From positions 1 through 42,836 of the forward strand of contig JACMLX010000140.1 in the NCBI GenBank assembly GCA_014379355.1: a stretch of DNA of 42,836 nucleotides, written 5' to 3'. A model generated the notes under the pieces. That model was given only the letters and a program-made list of their open reading frames with translations, was not told the origin of the DNA and made no database searches. The DNA comes from Gemmatimonadaceae bacterium. GTDB lineage: Bacteria > Gemmatimonadota > Gemmatimonadetes > Gemmatimonadales > Gemmatimonadaceae. Shown piece after piece: positions 25,376-35,518 of this stretch. Every line of letters starts with the position of its first letter. The first letter of the stretch is position 1. The position numbers were made by a program, and so were the translations under genes.

Positions 25376-26149
25376 TCAATGCGCGCCCTTCCGACCGATC
25401 ATCACCGGCAGGGTCCGGCTCATGATCTTCAGGTCGAGCCAGATCGATCGATTGGTGATGTACTCGAGGTCCAGCGATACCTTGTTCTTCACGTCGTCGA
25501 TGCAGCTGTCGTACGCCTGATTGATCTGCGCCCATCCGGTGATGCCCGGCTTGACGCGCTGGCGCAGATGGTAGTTCTCCACCTGCGTGCGCAGCGAGAG
25601 GAAGATGCTCGGACGTTCGGGACGCGGACCGACGACGTTCATTTCTCCGCGCACGACGTTCCAGAGCTGCGGCAGTTCGTCGAGCCGCGTCTTGCGCAGC
25701 AGGTCGCCGATTGCCGTGATGCGCGGATCGTCCTTCGATGCCCAGACGGCCTCGCCGGGGACTTCGGCGTCGACGCGCATGGACCGGAACTTCCAGATCG
25801 TGAAGACACGTCCTCCAAGGTCCTCTTCGCGGCGCGACTGTTGCCGGTTCGCGCGCAATGCCCGTCGATCGAGACCGACACGCGTCTGCGTATAGAAGAT
25901 CGGACCCGGACTGCTGAGCTTGATCAAAATGGCGATCAAAGCGGCAAAGGGCGCCAGCACGACCATCGCGACTGCGGCGACCGTCACGTTCAGCGTGCGA
26001 TGCATCCACTCGGGGTGACGCGAGGCGCGCTCATCGACCGCCACCTTCGCACGACTGCGCGGCGTCGGACGCGCGCCGCCATCGTCGGGCGAGGGCCAGC
26101 CCGTGGCCGCTCCCCCCAACGCGTCACGAAGCGCCGCGATCCGCCCTGC
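25376..26149 (-). CDS. Bacterial sugar transferase (polyprenyl-phosphate hexose-1-phosphate transferase)
   Basis: 257 residues from ATG 26149. A hydrophobic membrane-entry helix (RTLNVTVAAVAMVVLAPFAA) is followed by the catalytic core: SSPGPIFYTQTRVGLDRR, WKFRSMRVDAE, TRLDELPQLWNVVRGEM, VVGPRPERP and VKPGITGWAQINQAY. These are the signatures of the WcaJ/WbaP-like family that loads the first sugar phosphate onto undecaprenyl phosphate. It is the likely priming enzyme of this locus. The frame opens further upstream to 26275, overlapping the export gene by 60 bases; a GTG at 26182 has a GAGGAAGG sequence directly against it. The true start is therefore uncertain. Confidence 0.9.
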   Translation of the reverse strand, partial: AGRIAALRDALGGAATGWPSPDDGGARPTPRSRAKVAVDERASRHPEWMHRTLNVTVAAVAMVVLAPFAALIAILIKLSSPGPIFYTQTRVGLDRRALRANRQQSRREEDLGGRVFTIWKFRSMRVDAEVPGEAVWASKDDPRITAIGDLLRKTRLDELPQLWNVVRGEMNVVGPRPERPSIFLSLRTQVENYHLRQRVKPGITGWAQINQAYDSCIDDVKNKVSLDLEYITNRSIWLDLKIMSRTLPVMIGRKGAH

Positions 26150-26214
26150 CATATGTGTTGCACTCGGTACCGTTGAGCCCACGCCTTCCTCGGCTGAGTT
26201 GATCGGTTGTGCGT

Positions 26215-26985
26215 CTAGCGACGCGTCAGCGAAATAATCGAGATCACAACACCGAGCGCGGCCGATGCGGCCCACAGCACGCTCGTGAAATTGCTTGGCT
26301 TCTTTTCATCGATCACGAGTTCGTCACCCGCCCTGACATCCGCCTGATCGAGCGTCATGCCGGAGCGGAAGATCAACCCGAGACTATCCTGATCAACCAA
26401 CGTGCCCGTTCCCCGCTTCACCTTCGATTTCGCCAGGCGGGACAAATTGGTGAGTCCGCCTGCAATCGAGACGACGTCGGACACAGCCGCGTCACCGCGA
26501 ACCGTGACGAAGCCGGGACGCTGCACGGCCCCTGTGACGAGCAACCGAACAAGCGGCTGAGTCCGTACGACCGGTCGCTGGATGAACCGTTTCGCCTGAA
26601 AGACGAGCGACGAATCGGCCTCGGAACGCAGGACGCCCTTGAGGCTGAATGCCGGGTATGTGGCAATCTGAACTTCCTGACCTGTGCGCACCGAGACCGT
26701 GTCGCGGAAAGGCTCCTCCCCGCCGAACAGATCCACCACCAGGCGATCGCCCGGATAGAAATCACCCACCCGCAGGCGCTCACGGATCGGTGCTGCATCC
26801 GCAGCGCGACCACTCTTTTCGAGACTGGTTGCGACGGAGTCCAGGTAGTGGCGTGATCGGTACAGCGTCTGCTCCGACGCCGACTGTGCCTGCGCGACAC
26901 CGCCACCGATGGCGAGAAGGGCGCAGACGATCTGAACGTCGCGCCGCACTTGCCACGCAATATTGACTGAGAGCAGAGTTCGCAT
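26215..26985 (-). CDS. Polysaccharide export protein (Wza-like, SLBB domain)
   Basis: 256 residues. A signal-peptide-like N-terminus ends near GGGVAQAQS. RVGDFYPGDRLVVDLFGGEE is the polysaccharide export domain opening, and LLVTGAVQRPGFVTVRGDAA with VVSIAGG is the SLBB domain. A single hydrophobic helix (SVLWAASAALGVVISII) lies at the C-terminus, where Wza has its amphipathic pore helix; a plain transmembrane helix here is notable. No lipobox Cys is visible. The protein would form or partner the outer-membrane channel with the BY-kinase at 28907-31348. The sugar transferase follows on the same strand. Only one SLBB domain is present, shorter than E. coli Wza. Confidence 0.87.
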   Translation of the reverse strand: MRTLLSVNIAWQVRRDVQIVCALLAIGGGVAQAQSASEQTLYRSRHYLDSVATSLEKSGRAADAAPIRERLRVGDFYPGDRLVVDLFGGEEPFRDTVSVRTGQEVQIATYPAFSLKGVLRSEADSSLVFQAKRFIQRPVVRTQPLVRLLVTGAVQRPGFVTVRGDAAVSDVVSIAGGLTNLSRLAKSKVKRGTGTLVDQDSLGLIFRSGMTLDQADVRAGDELVIDEKKPSNFTSVLWAASAALGVVISIISLTRR

Positions 26986-27517
26986 TGAGTTCCGTACACT
27001 GCAGCGATCGTGCTCGTTCGCCGCTATGCTTGAGCTTGGTTAAAAGACGTTATGCTGCATGGTGTTACGAGCAGGATGTTATCCAGGGCCTGGATGATTC
27101 CGATCGCCGTGTCGTGAAGTAACCACAACCGCGATGTGCAGCGATCCTACAGCCGCGACCGCAGCGTGCCACAATCAGGCGTTCCCCGTACACTTCGGGA
27201 CGCGGCGTACACATCCGTAGTAACGGTGGACCGGGCCGGAGGCTCCCGACTTCGGGCCTCACGCGCGGACATCGCGGTCGTCCTGCGCCGCGTCACTGCC
27301 ATCATGGCTAGTGGACTCGGGCTGTACAGACAAGCTGACTGATCGAAAAGCAGCGCTACTGTTGCACATTCGCTGCAGGTGCAGAGTCCGGCACGCCGAG
27401 CACGACTCTCGCAAGTACTGGTCCAGCATGGCGTTAACATTACCGTTGCCGCCCGCATGCATCGTGCAAAGGCGAAGGTGGTCGGTTCCTTTGCAGTGCA
27501 CCACCTCTCCGAAAGCC
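26986..27517. other. Gene-free intergenic region between divergent export and regulator genes
   Basis: About 530 bases between the leftward Wza-like gene and the rightward receiver-GGDEF gene. I see no credible protein gene. It contains a small perfect inverted repeat at 27081-27095 (ATCCAG-GGC-CTGGAT) and AT-richer sequence around 27025-27060 with two TATGCT hexamers, possible promoter elements. A perfect TGGCACG occurs leftward near 27170 but has no matching -12 element, so I do not call a sigma-54 promoter. The region presumably carries promoters for both genes. Confidence 0.4.
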
Positions 27518-28483
27518 ATGTCACGCCCAACGCGAGCGCCTGAGGTCACGTCCCGTCCGCCGATCGTGGTGGTCGGTGTGGAACAGGAGTGGGCGGCTCG
27601 GTCGCTCGAGACGGTGCTCGGTCCTCGTGGTTTCGCGGTCGTGCGCGCGTATTCCGGCCGGCAGACGCTCGATCTCGCGGAGGTCGCCGCGCCCGATGTG
27701 GTGCTGATCGACTCCCGCCTGCCCGACATGGATGGTGTGGACGTGTGCCGTGCGTTGCGCGGCGAGCAGCGCGTCGGACCACACGTGCCGGTGGTGCTCA
27801 CGACTTCGGGACCGGCGCCGCGCGAATTCCTGCGCCACGCCTATCAGGCAGGCGCCTGGAGCGTGTGGGAGCAGCCGCTCGACGGCGAGTTGCTCGTGCT
27901 GCGGCTGCAGACCTGGGTGGAGGCCAAGCGCGTCGTGGACGATGCCGAGCGAGTCAGCCTGATCGATCTCGACTCGGGCCTGTACACCTACCGAGGGTTG
28001 AGCCGCCGCGCGCGCGAAGTGATGTCCGACGCGGCGCGACGGCACACGCCGGTGACGTGCATCGCGATCGCACCGATGGTCGCACGGACTGGGCACCCGT
28101 CGTCGGACGACCTGCCCGCCTCCGCACGCGTCGCAACGGAGATCGGCCGCATGGTGGCGAGTGTGGCGCGTGGCTCGGATGTCGTCGGTCGCATGGGCTC
28201 AGCAGAATTCGCCATCCTCGCGCCGATGACGGAGATGCGCGGCGGTGTGGAACTGGTGGAGCGTCTGCGTGACAAGGTGGCGGCGATGCCACCGATGGTC
28301 GCCGACGGTCGCGCCTCACGGGTCGCGCTCCGCGCCGGCATCGCGTCGATCGGCGAGTCCGCCGTCAACCCTCGCGATGGCACCGATCTGCTCGTCCGCG
28401 CGTCGACGGCGTTGCGTTACGCGCAATCATCGCGCGCATCGGCAGTGCGCACGTTCGACGAAGTGCCGCTGACGTTCGTGTAG
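27518..28483 (+). CDS. Receiver domain fused to degenerate GGDEF domain; probable c-di-GMP receptor
   Basis: 321 residues. The receiver (about 15-130) keeps the phospho-acceptor Asp65 in VLIDSRLPDMDG but the conserved Lys is replaced by Gln (VWEQPLD) and the acidic pair reads as Glu, so ordinary phosphorylation is doubtful. Residues about 145-310 form a GGDEF domain beginning at LIDLDSGLYTYRGL. The catalytic GGDEF is GSAEF (227-231), not expected to make c-di-GMP. The inhibitory-site motif RxxD (RGSD, 218-221) is intact with the canonical 5-residue spacing, as in PelD and PopA, which bind c-di-GMP as receptors. ATG 27518 is chosen because the receiver starts about 15 residues in. The frame opens upstream to 27311 without family support. 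Confidence 0.85.
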   Translation: MSRPTRAPEVTSRPPIVVVGVEQEWAARSLETVLGPRGFAVVRAYSGRQTLDLAEVAAPDVVLIDSRLPDMDGVDVCRALRGEQRVGPHVPVVLTTSGPAPREFLRHAYQAGAWSVWEQPLDGELLVLRLQTWVEAKRVVDDAERVSLIDLDSGLYTYRGLSRRAREVMSDAARRHTPVTCIAIAPMVARTGHPSSDDLPASARVATEIGRMVASVARGSDVVGRMGSAEFAILAPMTEMRGGVELVERLRDKVAAMPPMVADGRASRVALRAGIASIGESAVNPRDGTDLLVRASTALRYAQSSRASAVRTFDEVPLTFV

Positions 28484-28523
28484 GCGGCAATCTATCGCAC
28501 GCCAGCGAACACAGTTCACCATC

Positions 28524-28876
28524 GAACACTGTTCACGCGAAGCACGCGAGGGACGCGAGGAAATTCGTCGCGACGCTGCGGTCTGCGACAAGCGATTGCA
28601 CAGTTTTCGCGCGGGGCCGCGGGAGCGCGGGGACTTCGGTGCGCAATGTCGGTGGCACAACATGCCGAGAATCGAAATGCTGTTGGAACGGCGTCTCGCG
28701 AGCGCAGTTCCAACAGCATTTGCCTTTATGGTGCAGCCGATAGGTCGCAGCGCGCTGGAACGCCCCGTGCGTCCGCGTCCCCGCGCGAAAACTTTTTATC
28801 GCGTTGAAAGGCGCAAGGACAACAATGCGAGCGGAGACCGTCGCGTTCCTCGCGCTTCCCGCGTGAAAAGTGTTTC
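28524..28876. repeat. Large imperfect inverted repeat between convergent genes
   Basis: Two copies of a repeat of about 165-170 bases lie head to head: left copy about 28524-28689, right copy about 28707-28876 in reverse complement. Matching landmarks from the outside in are ACACTGTTCACGCG versus ACACTTTTCACGCG, CGCGAGGGACGCGA versus CGCGAGGAACGCGA, AGTTTTCGCGCGGGG in both, and AAATGCTGTTGGAAC in both at the centre. No frame in it looks like a gene. The CGCG-rich outer part resembles dispersed intergenic repeats of some soil bacteria, but no second locus is available here to prove it is mobile. Confidence 0.75.
28675..28721. terminator. Perfect 15-bp stem at the centre of the inverted repeat; possible bidirectional terminator
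   Basis: AAATGCTGTTGGAAC (28675-28689) and its exact reverse complement (28707-28721) enclose 17 bases that themselves contain the palindrome CTCGCGAG. It sits midway between the convergent stops at 28483 and 28907, so it could end both transcripts, but T-runs beyond the arms are short. Confidence 0.55.
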
Positions 28877-28906
28877 GGTCACCAAGACTCAGACGCGTAC
28901 CTGAAC

Positions 28907-31348
28907 TCAGGCCTTGCCGTTGCCGGTCAGGCGCGGCTTGGACTTGCGAGGCAGCGGTGCGATCGGCTCGTCGTCGTCGCTGCCGGAGTTCGAGGAGTTG
29001 TAGCCTTCCAGGTAGTGGTAATACTGGAAGACGCCCTTCGGCTCGATGCCGTTCAGCACCGCGCCGAGTGGCCGGATCGGCAGGCGATCCATCGTCTCGA
29101 GTTTCGCGACTGCCATCTTGCGATCGGTGACACCGACGCGCAGCACCATCAGCAAGCCACCGGTCAGTGTGGCGAGTGCGTAGGCGTCGGTACCGGCGCC
29201 GAGCGGAGGGCTGTCGACGATGACGACATCGAAGCGCGCGCGCAGTTCGTCGAGCAGCGATTCCATCGCAGCCGTCGTGACCATTTCCGGTGCCTGACGG
29301 TGACGTGAGCCGCACGGCACGAGCGACAGGCGCTCGTATGACGTCGGATACACGGTTTCATCGAGCGTGCTGCCGCCCTGCAGGTAGTCGACGAGCCCCG
29401 GCTTCTGCGGGACGCCGAAGGCCTGCTGGATCGCGCCGCGTCGCGTGTCGCCATCCACCAGCACCGTGCGAAAGCCCGCCTCGGCAAACGAGAGTGCGAG
29501 GTTCGACGACACGAACGACTTGCCTTCCGTCGGGCCGGTGCTGGTGACGGTGAACGACACCGGTTCGCCGGCCGTGAACTGATGTCTGAGCGACAGTCGT
29601 AACGTTCGGAAACTCTCGACGAGCTGCGCCTGCTCCTCGACCGACGGCCGACCCGGGTGCACCAGCGGAATGGCACCGATGATGTCGAGGCGAAGGTCGT
29701 TGGACACCTGTTCCGGGTATCGCACGCGCTTGTCGAGCAGGTCGAGCAGAATTGCGAGCCCGAGACCGAGTGCGAGGCCGAGCGCGATGCCTGCCGGAAT
29801 GATCTGAAACGCGGTGTTCGACGTCGGCCGGAACGGCGCGACGGCGGAGTCCTGCACGAAGACTTCGTTGCGGGCCGACGCTTCCTTCAATCGCTGCGTC
29901 TCGAGATTGCTTGACAGATACTCCGTGAGCTTCTGCTCCTGCTCGACCTGTGCGCGGAGTTCTTCTTCCCGGATCGTCCGCTCCGGAATGCCCTTGATTT
30001 CGCCAGACTGCACCGCGATGCGGCGATTGTAATCCTCTTCCTTGAGGCGCAGCGACTTGATCTGTGCGCGAATGAGGCCCGGAATCACGCTGCTTTCCAG
30101 GTTCACGATCTGGCCGCGGATGCGCTGAACTTCAGGCGCGCTGTCGGTGAGGAACGCATTCTTGGCGCGATACAAGGCGCGCGCCGCGTTGAGTTCTTCG
30201 AGCACCCTGCGCAGCGCTTCGCCACCGGCGCCCTGCACACTGTTGAGCGAAATCGCCGCGCTCGGCTCGACTTCCGCCAGTCGACCGGGCTGGAGAAGCC
30301 CTTCGAGGAATTCCCGGTCGTTGCGCAGGTTCTGTGACTCGAGACGGAAGCGGGTGAACTGCTCCAGCACAGGATTCTGCGTTTGCGCCACGCCGGGCGA
30401 GAGGACAGTCTGTTCGGACGGCTTGGTGATCGCATCGACGCGGAACCGCTCGAGACTTTGCCGCGCACCCTTCAGGCGGGCCTCCGCATCGGCCAACGCC
30501 TTTCGCGCGGCGTTCGCGTTCTGGGTTGCACCGCCATTCTTGTATATGCCGATGTAGTTGACGAACAGCGCCATCCACTCGTTGAGCGCGACCTCGGTCT
30601 TGGCCGCGTCTTCGCCACGCAGTGAGACGTTCATCACGTCGGTGTTCGGCGGCGCGTCGGCGCGCAACTTCTTCTGCAGGTTGTTCGACGCTTCACGCGG
30701 CGTGATGAGCTCGAACTCCACCGTCGCCTTGGCGGGGAGAATCTCCTTCATCGGCCGCCACCGCATGCCGGATTCGCGACCGATCGAATCGCCGACCGTA
30801 CCCGTTTCCACTTCCCGTGAATCGGAGTTGCGGGTGCGGCGCAGGCGGTACTTCTCCTTCTTGCTGTCGATCATCAGCTCGTACGTGCCCGGCACGAAGG
30901 TCGAGCCGAGCGTGAAGTCGCGGAAATAGACGGAGTCCGCATCGCGCTTCGGATCCAGATACAGGTGCAGCTTGCGTGCGACAGAGTCCGTGATGATGTA
31001 GGCGCGAAACACCTGCAGGTATGACTCATTCGAGCGCAGGCGGGAGTTGCCGATGATTTCGGCGCTCGGATCGCGCAACGTCACCTTACCCTGGACGTCG
31101 AACTCGGGCTTGATGTAGCGCGTGGCGATGTAGCCGCCGAGCAACCCGAGGAGCATCATCGCCATCACGAGCCACTTGAAGCGGCCGATGGCGGAGAGGT
31201 AACGCTGATATACGGGAGCCGCTGCCGGGGGCGGCGGCGGCGCGCCCCATTGCTCGGCCGGCGGCTGCGGAATCGCAGGCAGCGACGCGGGAGCGGACAT
31301 CGGAGCGAGGCGCGATCCGGAGGGCAAGGCGTTGTACGGGCGTGTCAT
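28907..31348 (-). CDS. Wzz-domain polysaccharide co-polymerase / BY-kinase tyrosine autokinase
   Basis: About 813 residues. A proline-rich cytoplasmic N-terminus leads to a membrane helix (WLVMAMMLLGLLGGYIATRY), the Wzz domain, a long coiled-coil periplasmic region, a second helix (IPAGIALGLALGLGLAILLD), and the kinase. Kinase motifs are GPTEGKS (Walker A, Lys near 610), VLVDGDTRRG (Walker A', DxDxR) and VVIVDSPPLG (Walker B). The tail has a small tyrosine cluster, FQYYHYLEGY, then an acidic stretch. Such proteins set chain length and couple phosphorylation to export through the Wza-like channel. ATG 31348 is used; an upstream GTG at 31384 with GGAG 12 bases before it is possible. Confidence 0.92.
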   Translation of the reverse strand: MTRPYNALPSGSRLAPMSAPASLPAIPQPPAEQWGAPPPPPAAAPVYQRYLSAIGRFKWLVMAMMLLGLLGGYIATRYIKPEFDVQGKVTLRDPSAEIIGNSRLRSNESYLQVFRAYIITDSVARKLHLYLDPKRDADSVYFRDFTLGSTFVPGTYELMIDSKKEKYRLRRTRNSDSREVETGTVGDSIGRESGMRWRPMKEILPAKATVEFELITPREASNNLQKKLRADAPPNTDVMNVSLRGEDAAKTEVALNEWMALFVNYIGIYKNGGATQNANAARKALADAEARLKGARQSLERFRVDAITKPSEQTVLSPGVAQTQNPVLEQFTRFRLESQNLRNDREFLEGLLQPGRLAEVEPSAAISLNSVQGAGGEALRRVLEELNAARALYRAKNAFLTDSAPEVQRIRGQIVNLESSVIPGLIRAQIKSLRLKEEDYNRRIAVQSGEIKGIPERTIREEELRAQVEQEQKLTEYLSSNLETQRLKEASARNEVFVQDSAVAPFRPTSNTAFQIIPAGIALGLALGLGLAILLDLLDKRVRYPEQVSNDLRLDIIGAIPLVHPGRPSVEEQAQLVESFRTLRLSLRHQFTAGEPVSFTVTSTGPTEGKSFVSSNLALSFAEAGFRTVLVDGDTRRGAIQQAFGVPQKPGLVDYLQGGSTLDETVYPTSYERLSLVPCGSRHRQAPEMVTTAAMESLLDELRARFDVVIVDSPPLGAGTDAYALATLTGGLLMVLRVGVTDRKMAVAKLETMDRLPIRPLGAVLNGIEPKGVFQYYHYLEGYNSSNSGSDDDEPIAPLPRKSKPRLTGNGKA

Positions 31349-31384
31349 GTCGTCATGGGACGCACAGATGTGTTGCGGCGTCAC

Positions 31385-31706
31385 TATACCCGGGAACTCC
31401 GGAATGACGCACGTCGGAGCGCGCAGCGCTCAAAGAAAGCACGTGCCCGTCGTAGGAGAGAGTGCAAAAGCCGGCCCACACAAGCGACCGGATCAGTGAC
31501 AAACCGACAACGGAATCGTCGAATCGCAGTATAAGTGCGACACCCTGTCGCAGGAAATACACGATTGCCCTGATGCGGGTGTGGCTTGCAGCCAACGTGT
31601 TGCTTGACACATGCAACACTTCTTCACTAGTTACGACTTCCCATCCCAGGGATGCGCCTGGGCAGGGCGCGGGTGACACGAGCCCGAGTCGGACCTCACT
31701 GCACAG
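31385..31706. promoter_or_regulatory. Divergent promoter region of BY-kinase and sigma-54 regulator genes
   Basis: About 320 bases without a gene. Two perfect inverted repeats stand out: TGCGACA-CCC-TGTCGCA (31536-31552) and GTGTTGC-N9-GCAACAC (31597-31619). The second surrounds a TTGACA hexamer at 31604-31609, which could be a -35 element of a rightward promoter with a weak -10 near 31627-31634. A TATAAG lies at 31530. Either repeat could be an operator for the neighbouring regulator. No complete -24/-12 sigma-54 promoter is seen. Confidence 0.45.
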
Positions 31707-33259
<1,553 letters not shown>

Positions 33260-33263
<4 letters not shown>

Positions 33264-34384
33264 CACCATCGCGCTCCCGCCGTGGTTCGAGCCTGCGCGT
33301 CGAACAGGGGAGCAGCACCACGCCGCCGACCGACGATGGTGCACTGGTGCGCCTCGCGCTCTCGCAGGCGGCCGACGCCGCATCGACGGAACTCTCCGAT
33401 GCACGCGATGGCGGCTGGCCGGTCATGGAGTTGCGCGCGGGCGCATCGTTGATCTGTGCGGCCGCCGAGCAGCAGCTCCACGCGACCGATGTCGCACCGC
33501 GCATTCATTTTCCGCCCGCTCTGCCCGCCAAGCGATTGCTGTCCGGCATGCGTCGTTCGCTGCTGGCACAATCACGCGCCGGCGCCCTGAGCGCCGAGGC
33601 AGCGGTGGCGGCGCTCGACGCGCTCGAGTCGCTCAATGCGCAACTCGAGGACGATGCCGGCCATCGCTTCGCCTCGAGACTGGGCGGGATGGGCGGTCTC
33701 GAACTGATCGTCGATGTCGCGCACGACATGCGCTCGCCGCTTGGCTCGATCCTGTTTCTCGCCGAACAGATCCGGCGCGGCCACAGCGGCATCGTGTCAC
33801 CGATACAGGAACGGCAACTCGGATTGATCTACGGTGCCGCGCTCGGCCTCAGCACGATGGCCAGCGATGTGATCGACCTGGCACGAGGCGGCGAGACGCT
33901 GGTGCAACAGGAGCCGCGCCCTTTTTCGCTGCTGAGCGTGTTCCAGCAGGTGCACGACATCGTGCGTCCGATGGCCGAGGAACGAGGCCTGGTGCTGCGA
34001 TTCGACTCGACGCTCAGCGACGCGCGCATCGGGCATGGACAGGCGGTGCAACGCGTCCTGCTGAACCTCGTCACGAACGCCGTCAAGTTCACGTCAGTCG
34101 GCGAAGTGGCGGTGACGGCGACCGCGATGACCGCGACGCGCGTGCGGTTCGAAGTGCGCGACACCGGCCGTGGAATTCCCGAGGCGGTGCTGGGCACGTT
34201 GTTCGACGCCTTCCGTCGTCGCCTCAAGCCGGGACAGTACATCTTCTCGAGTGCGGGACTCGGCCTCTCGATCTGCCAGAACCTGGTGCGCGCGATGAAC
34301 AGTGAACTGCTGGTCGACAGTGTGATCGATGTCGGCAGCGCGTTCCAGTTCGAGCTCGAATTGCCACGCCACGCGCCATTCTGA
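33260..34384 (+). CDS. Soluble sensor histidine kinase, partner of the sigma-54 regulator
   Basis: 374 residues with no transmembrane helix. An uncharacterised N-terminal region (about 1-140) includes alanine-rich helices. The HisKA H-box is VAHDMRSPLGSILFLAEQI with His155, followed by an HATPase domain with NLVTNAVKFT (N-box), DTGRGIP (G1) and GLGLSICQNLV (G2). Because it is cytoplasmic it must sense an internal cue or a partner. It starts at the ATGA overlap with the regulator gene, a strong sign of pairing. It resembles PrsK-type kinases in context only; the usual PrsK membrane and GAF regions are absent. Confidence 0.9.
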
Positions 34385-34395
34385 GCGGCGCGTCA

Positions 34396-34417
34396 CGACG
34401 CATCACCGGCTGCGTCG
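34396..34417. terminator. Small hairpin between convergent kinase and methyltransferase genes
   Basis: CGACGCA and TGCGTCG pair over 7 bp with an 8-base loop, 12 bases after the kinase stop. There is no T-run. It is the only stem in the 82-base gap between convergent genes, so a terminator role is plausible but weak. Confidence 0.35.
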
Positions 34418-34423
34418 CACCAA

Positions 34424-34457
34424 CCGACGTGTGCAGCGCGGTTGATCCGACGTGTGC
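34424..34457. repeat. Pair of 11-bp direct repeats
   Basis: CCGACGTGTGC occurs at 34424-34434 and again at 34447-34457, a 23-base period. The pair lies in the gap before the methyltransferase 3' end. It could be a small regulator-binding site or a chance duplication. Confidence 0.4.
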
Positions 34458-34466
34458 TGATCGTCC

Positions 34467-35324
34467 CTACGCGTTGCGGCGAAAGACGTATTCCACGCAG
34501 CCCACGGATCCGTACTGGGTATTGAGATTCGTGAGCGAGAATCCCTCGGCCTGGATGGGCAGAATGATGGCCTCCGGCTTCGCCGCCTCGAACGGATACC
34601 CGCCGAGCCAGTCATGCCAGTCGTGCCAGAGCGACATGCCGCGATTCTTCCCGTACGTCGACCAGGTGTACCAGGGCGCGTGGCCACGCACGACATCGGA
34701 CAGCGCGCTGCGACACGCCCAATACGGCACGAAGATCGATGAAACCGCCAGCTTGCCGATCGTTCCCGAGCAGTAGACGCGCTTGATGCGGAACCAGCGC
34801 TTCGACCAGACGCCTTGATCGTTGTACAGCGCGAGAAACAGGGTGCCGTGCGGCTTCACCATCGGGATGACGTTGTGAATGGCGTTCCACATCTGGCCGG
34901 TGTGATGCAGGACGCCCCAGGAGTACACGACGTCGAACGCTCCGAGTGCGTCGAGAAAACGGGCGTCGAGCGCAGACCCATGCATGATGCTCCAGCGCGG
35001 GCTGTCCTTCGCATACCGATCGCGCATCTCGAGCGTGCAGCCGACCGACGACGGGTCGTAGTCGAACGACGTGACGTCGGCACCGAGACGATGCGCGGCG
35101 AGACTGGAGAGCCCGCTGCCCGACCCGATGTCGATGAAGCGCTTGCCTTCGAGTGTGGTCACACCGAGCATCTGCTGCAATGCAGCGACCGATTCCGTGA
35201 TGCGCGCTTCGTTCACGGTCCGCAGAAAGTCGCGCCAGTTTTCACCGAACGTGAAGCGCTCGCCGGAGCGCACTTCGGCGGTATGCTGCGACTCGATGCG
35301 GACGTCGATCGACTCAGTGGGCAA
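34467..35324 (-). CDS. Class I SAM-dependent methyltransferase
   Basis: 285 residues. FIDIGSGSGLSSLAAHRLGA is motif I, SFDYDPSS motif II, and FDVVYSWGVLHHTGQMW with VKPHGTLFLALYND complete the domain at about residues 60-175. The C-terminal third (residues about 175-285) contains FVPYWACRSALSDVV and many aromatic residues (HDWHDWLGGYPFEAAKPE), a pattern seen in methyltransferases of polysaccharide clusters. It follows the second asnB on the same strand after a 194-base gap. Substrate is unknown; sugar or amidated sugar methylation is possible. Confidence 0.87.
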   Translation of the reverse strand: MPTESIDVRIESQHTAEVRSGERFTFGENWRDFLRTVNEARITESVAALQQMLGVTTLEGKRFIDIGSGSGLSSLAAHRLGADVTSFDYDPSSVGCTLEMRDRYAKDSPRWSIMHGSALDARFLDALGAFDVVYSWGVLHHTGQMWNAIHNVIPMVKPHGTLFLALYNDQGVWSKRWFRIKRVYCSGTIGKLAVSSIFVPYWACRSALSDVVRGHAPWYTWSTYGKNRGMSLWHDWHDWLGGYPFEAAKPEAIILPIQAEGFSLTNLNTQYGSVGCVEYVFRRNA

Positions 35325-35518
35325 AGCAGGCTCTCACAAAGGGTTCAGCGTGCTGCGGCTCGATCTCCACTGCACTCGCCGCGCTGCAACGTGAGGACGA
35401 CGGAACGGAAGGTCAGTATCACCACACGGGACGTCTGCAGGGCAAACCACTCGGATTCCGGAGAAAATCCCCGGGGAAGCGCTGGACAACGCGCCCCATC
35501 ACACTGGAAAACGCTTCC

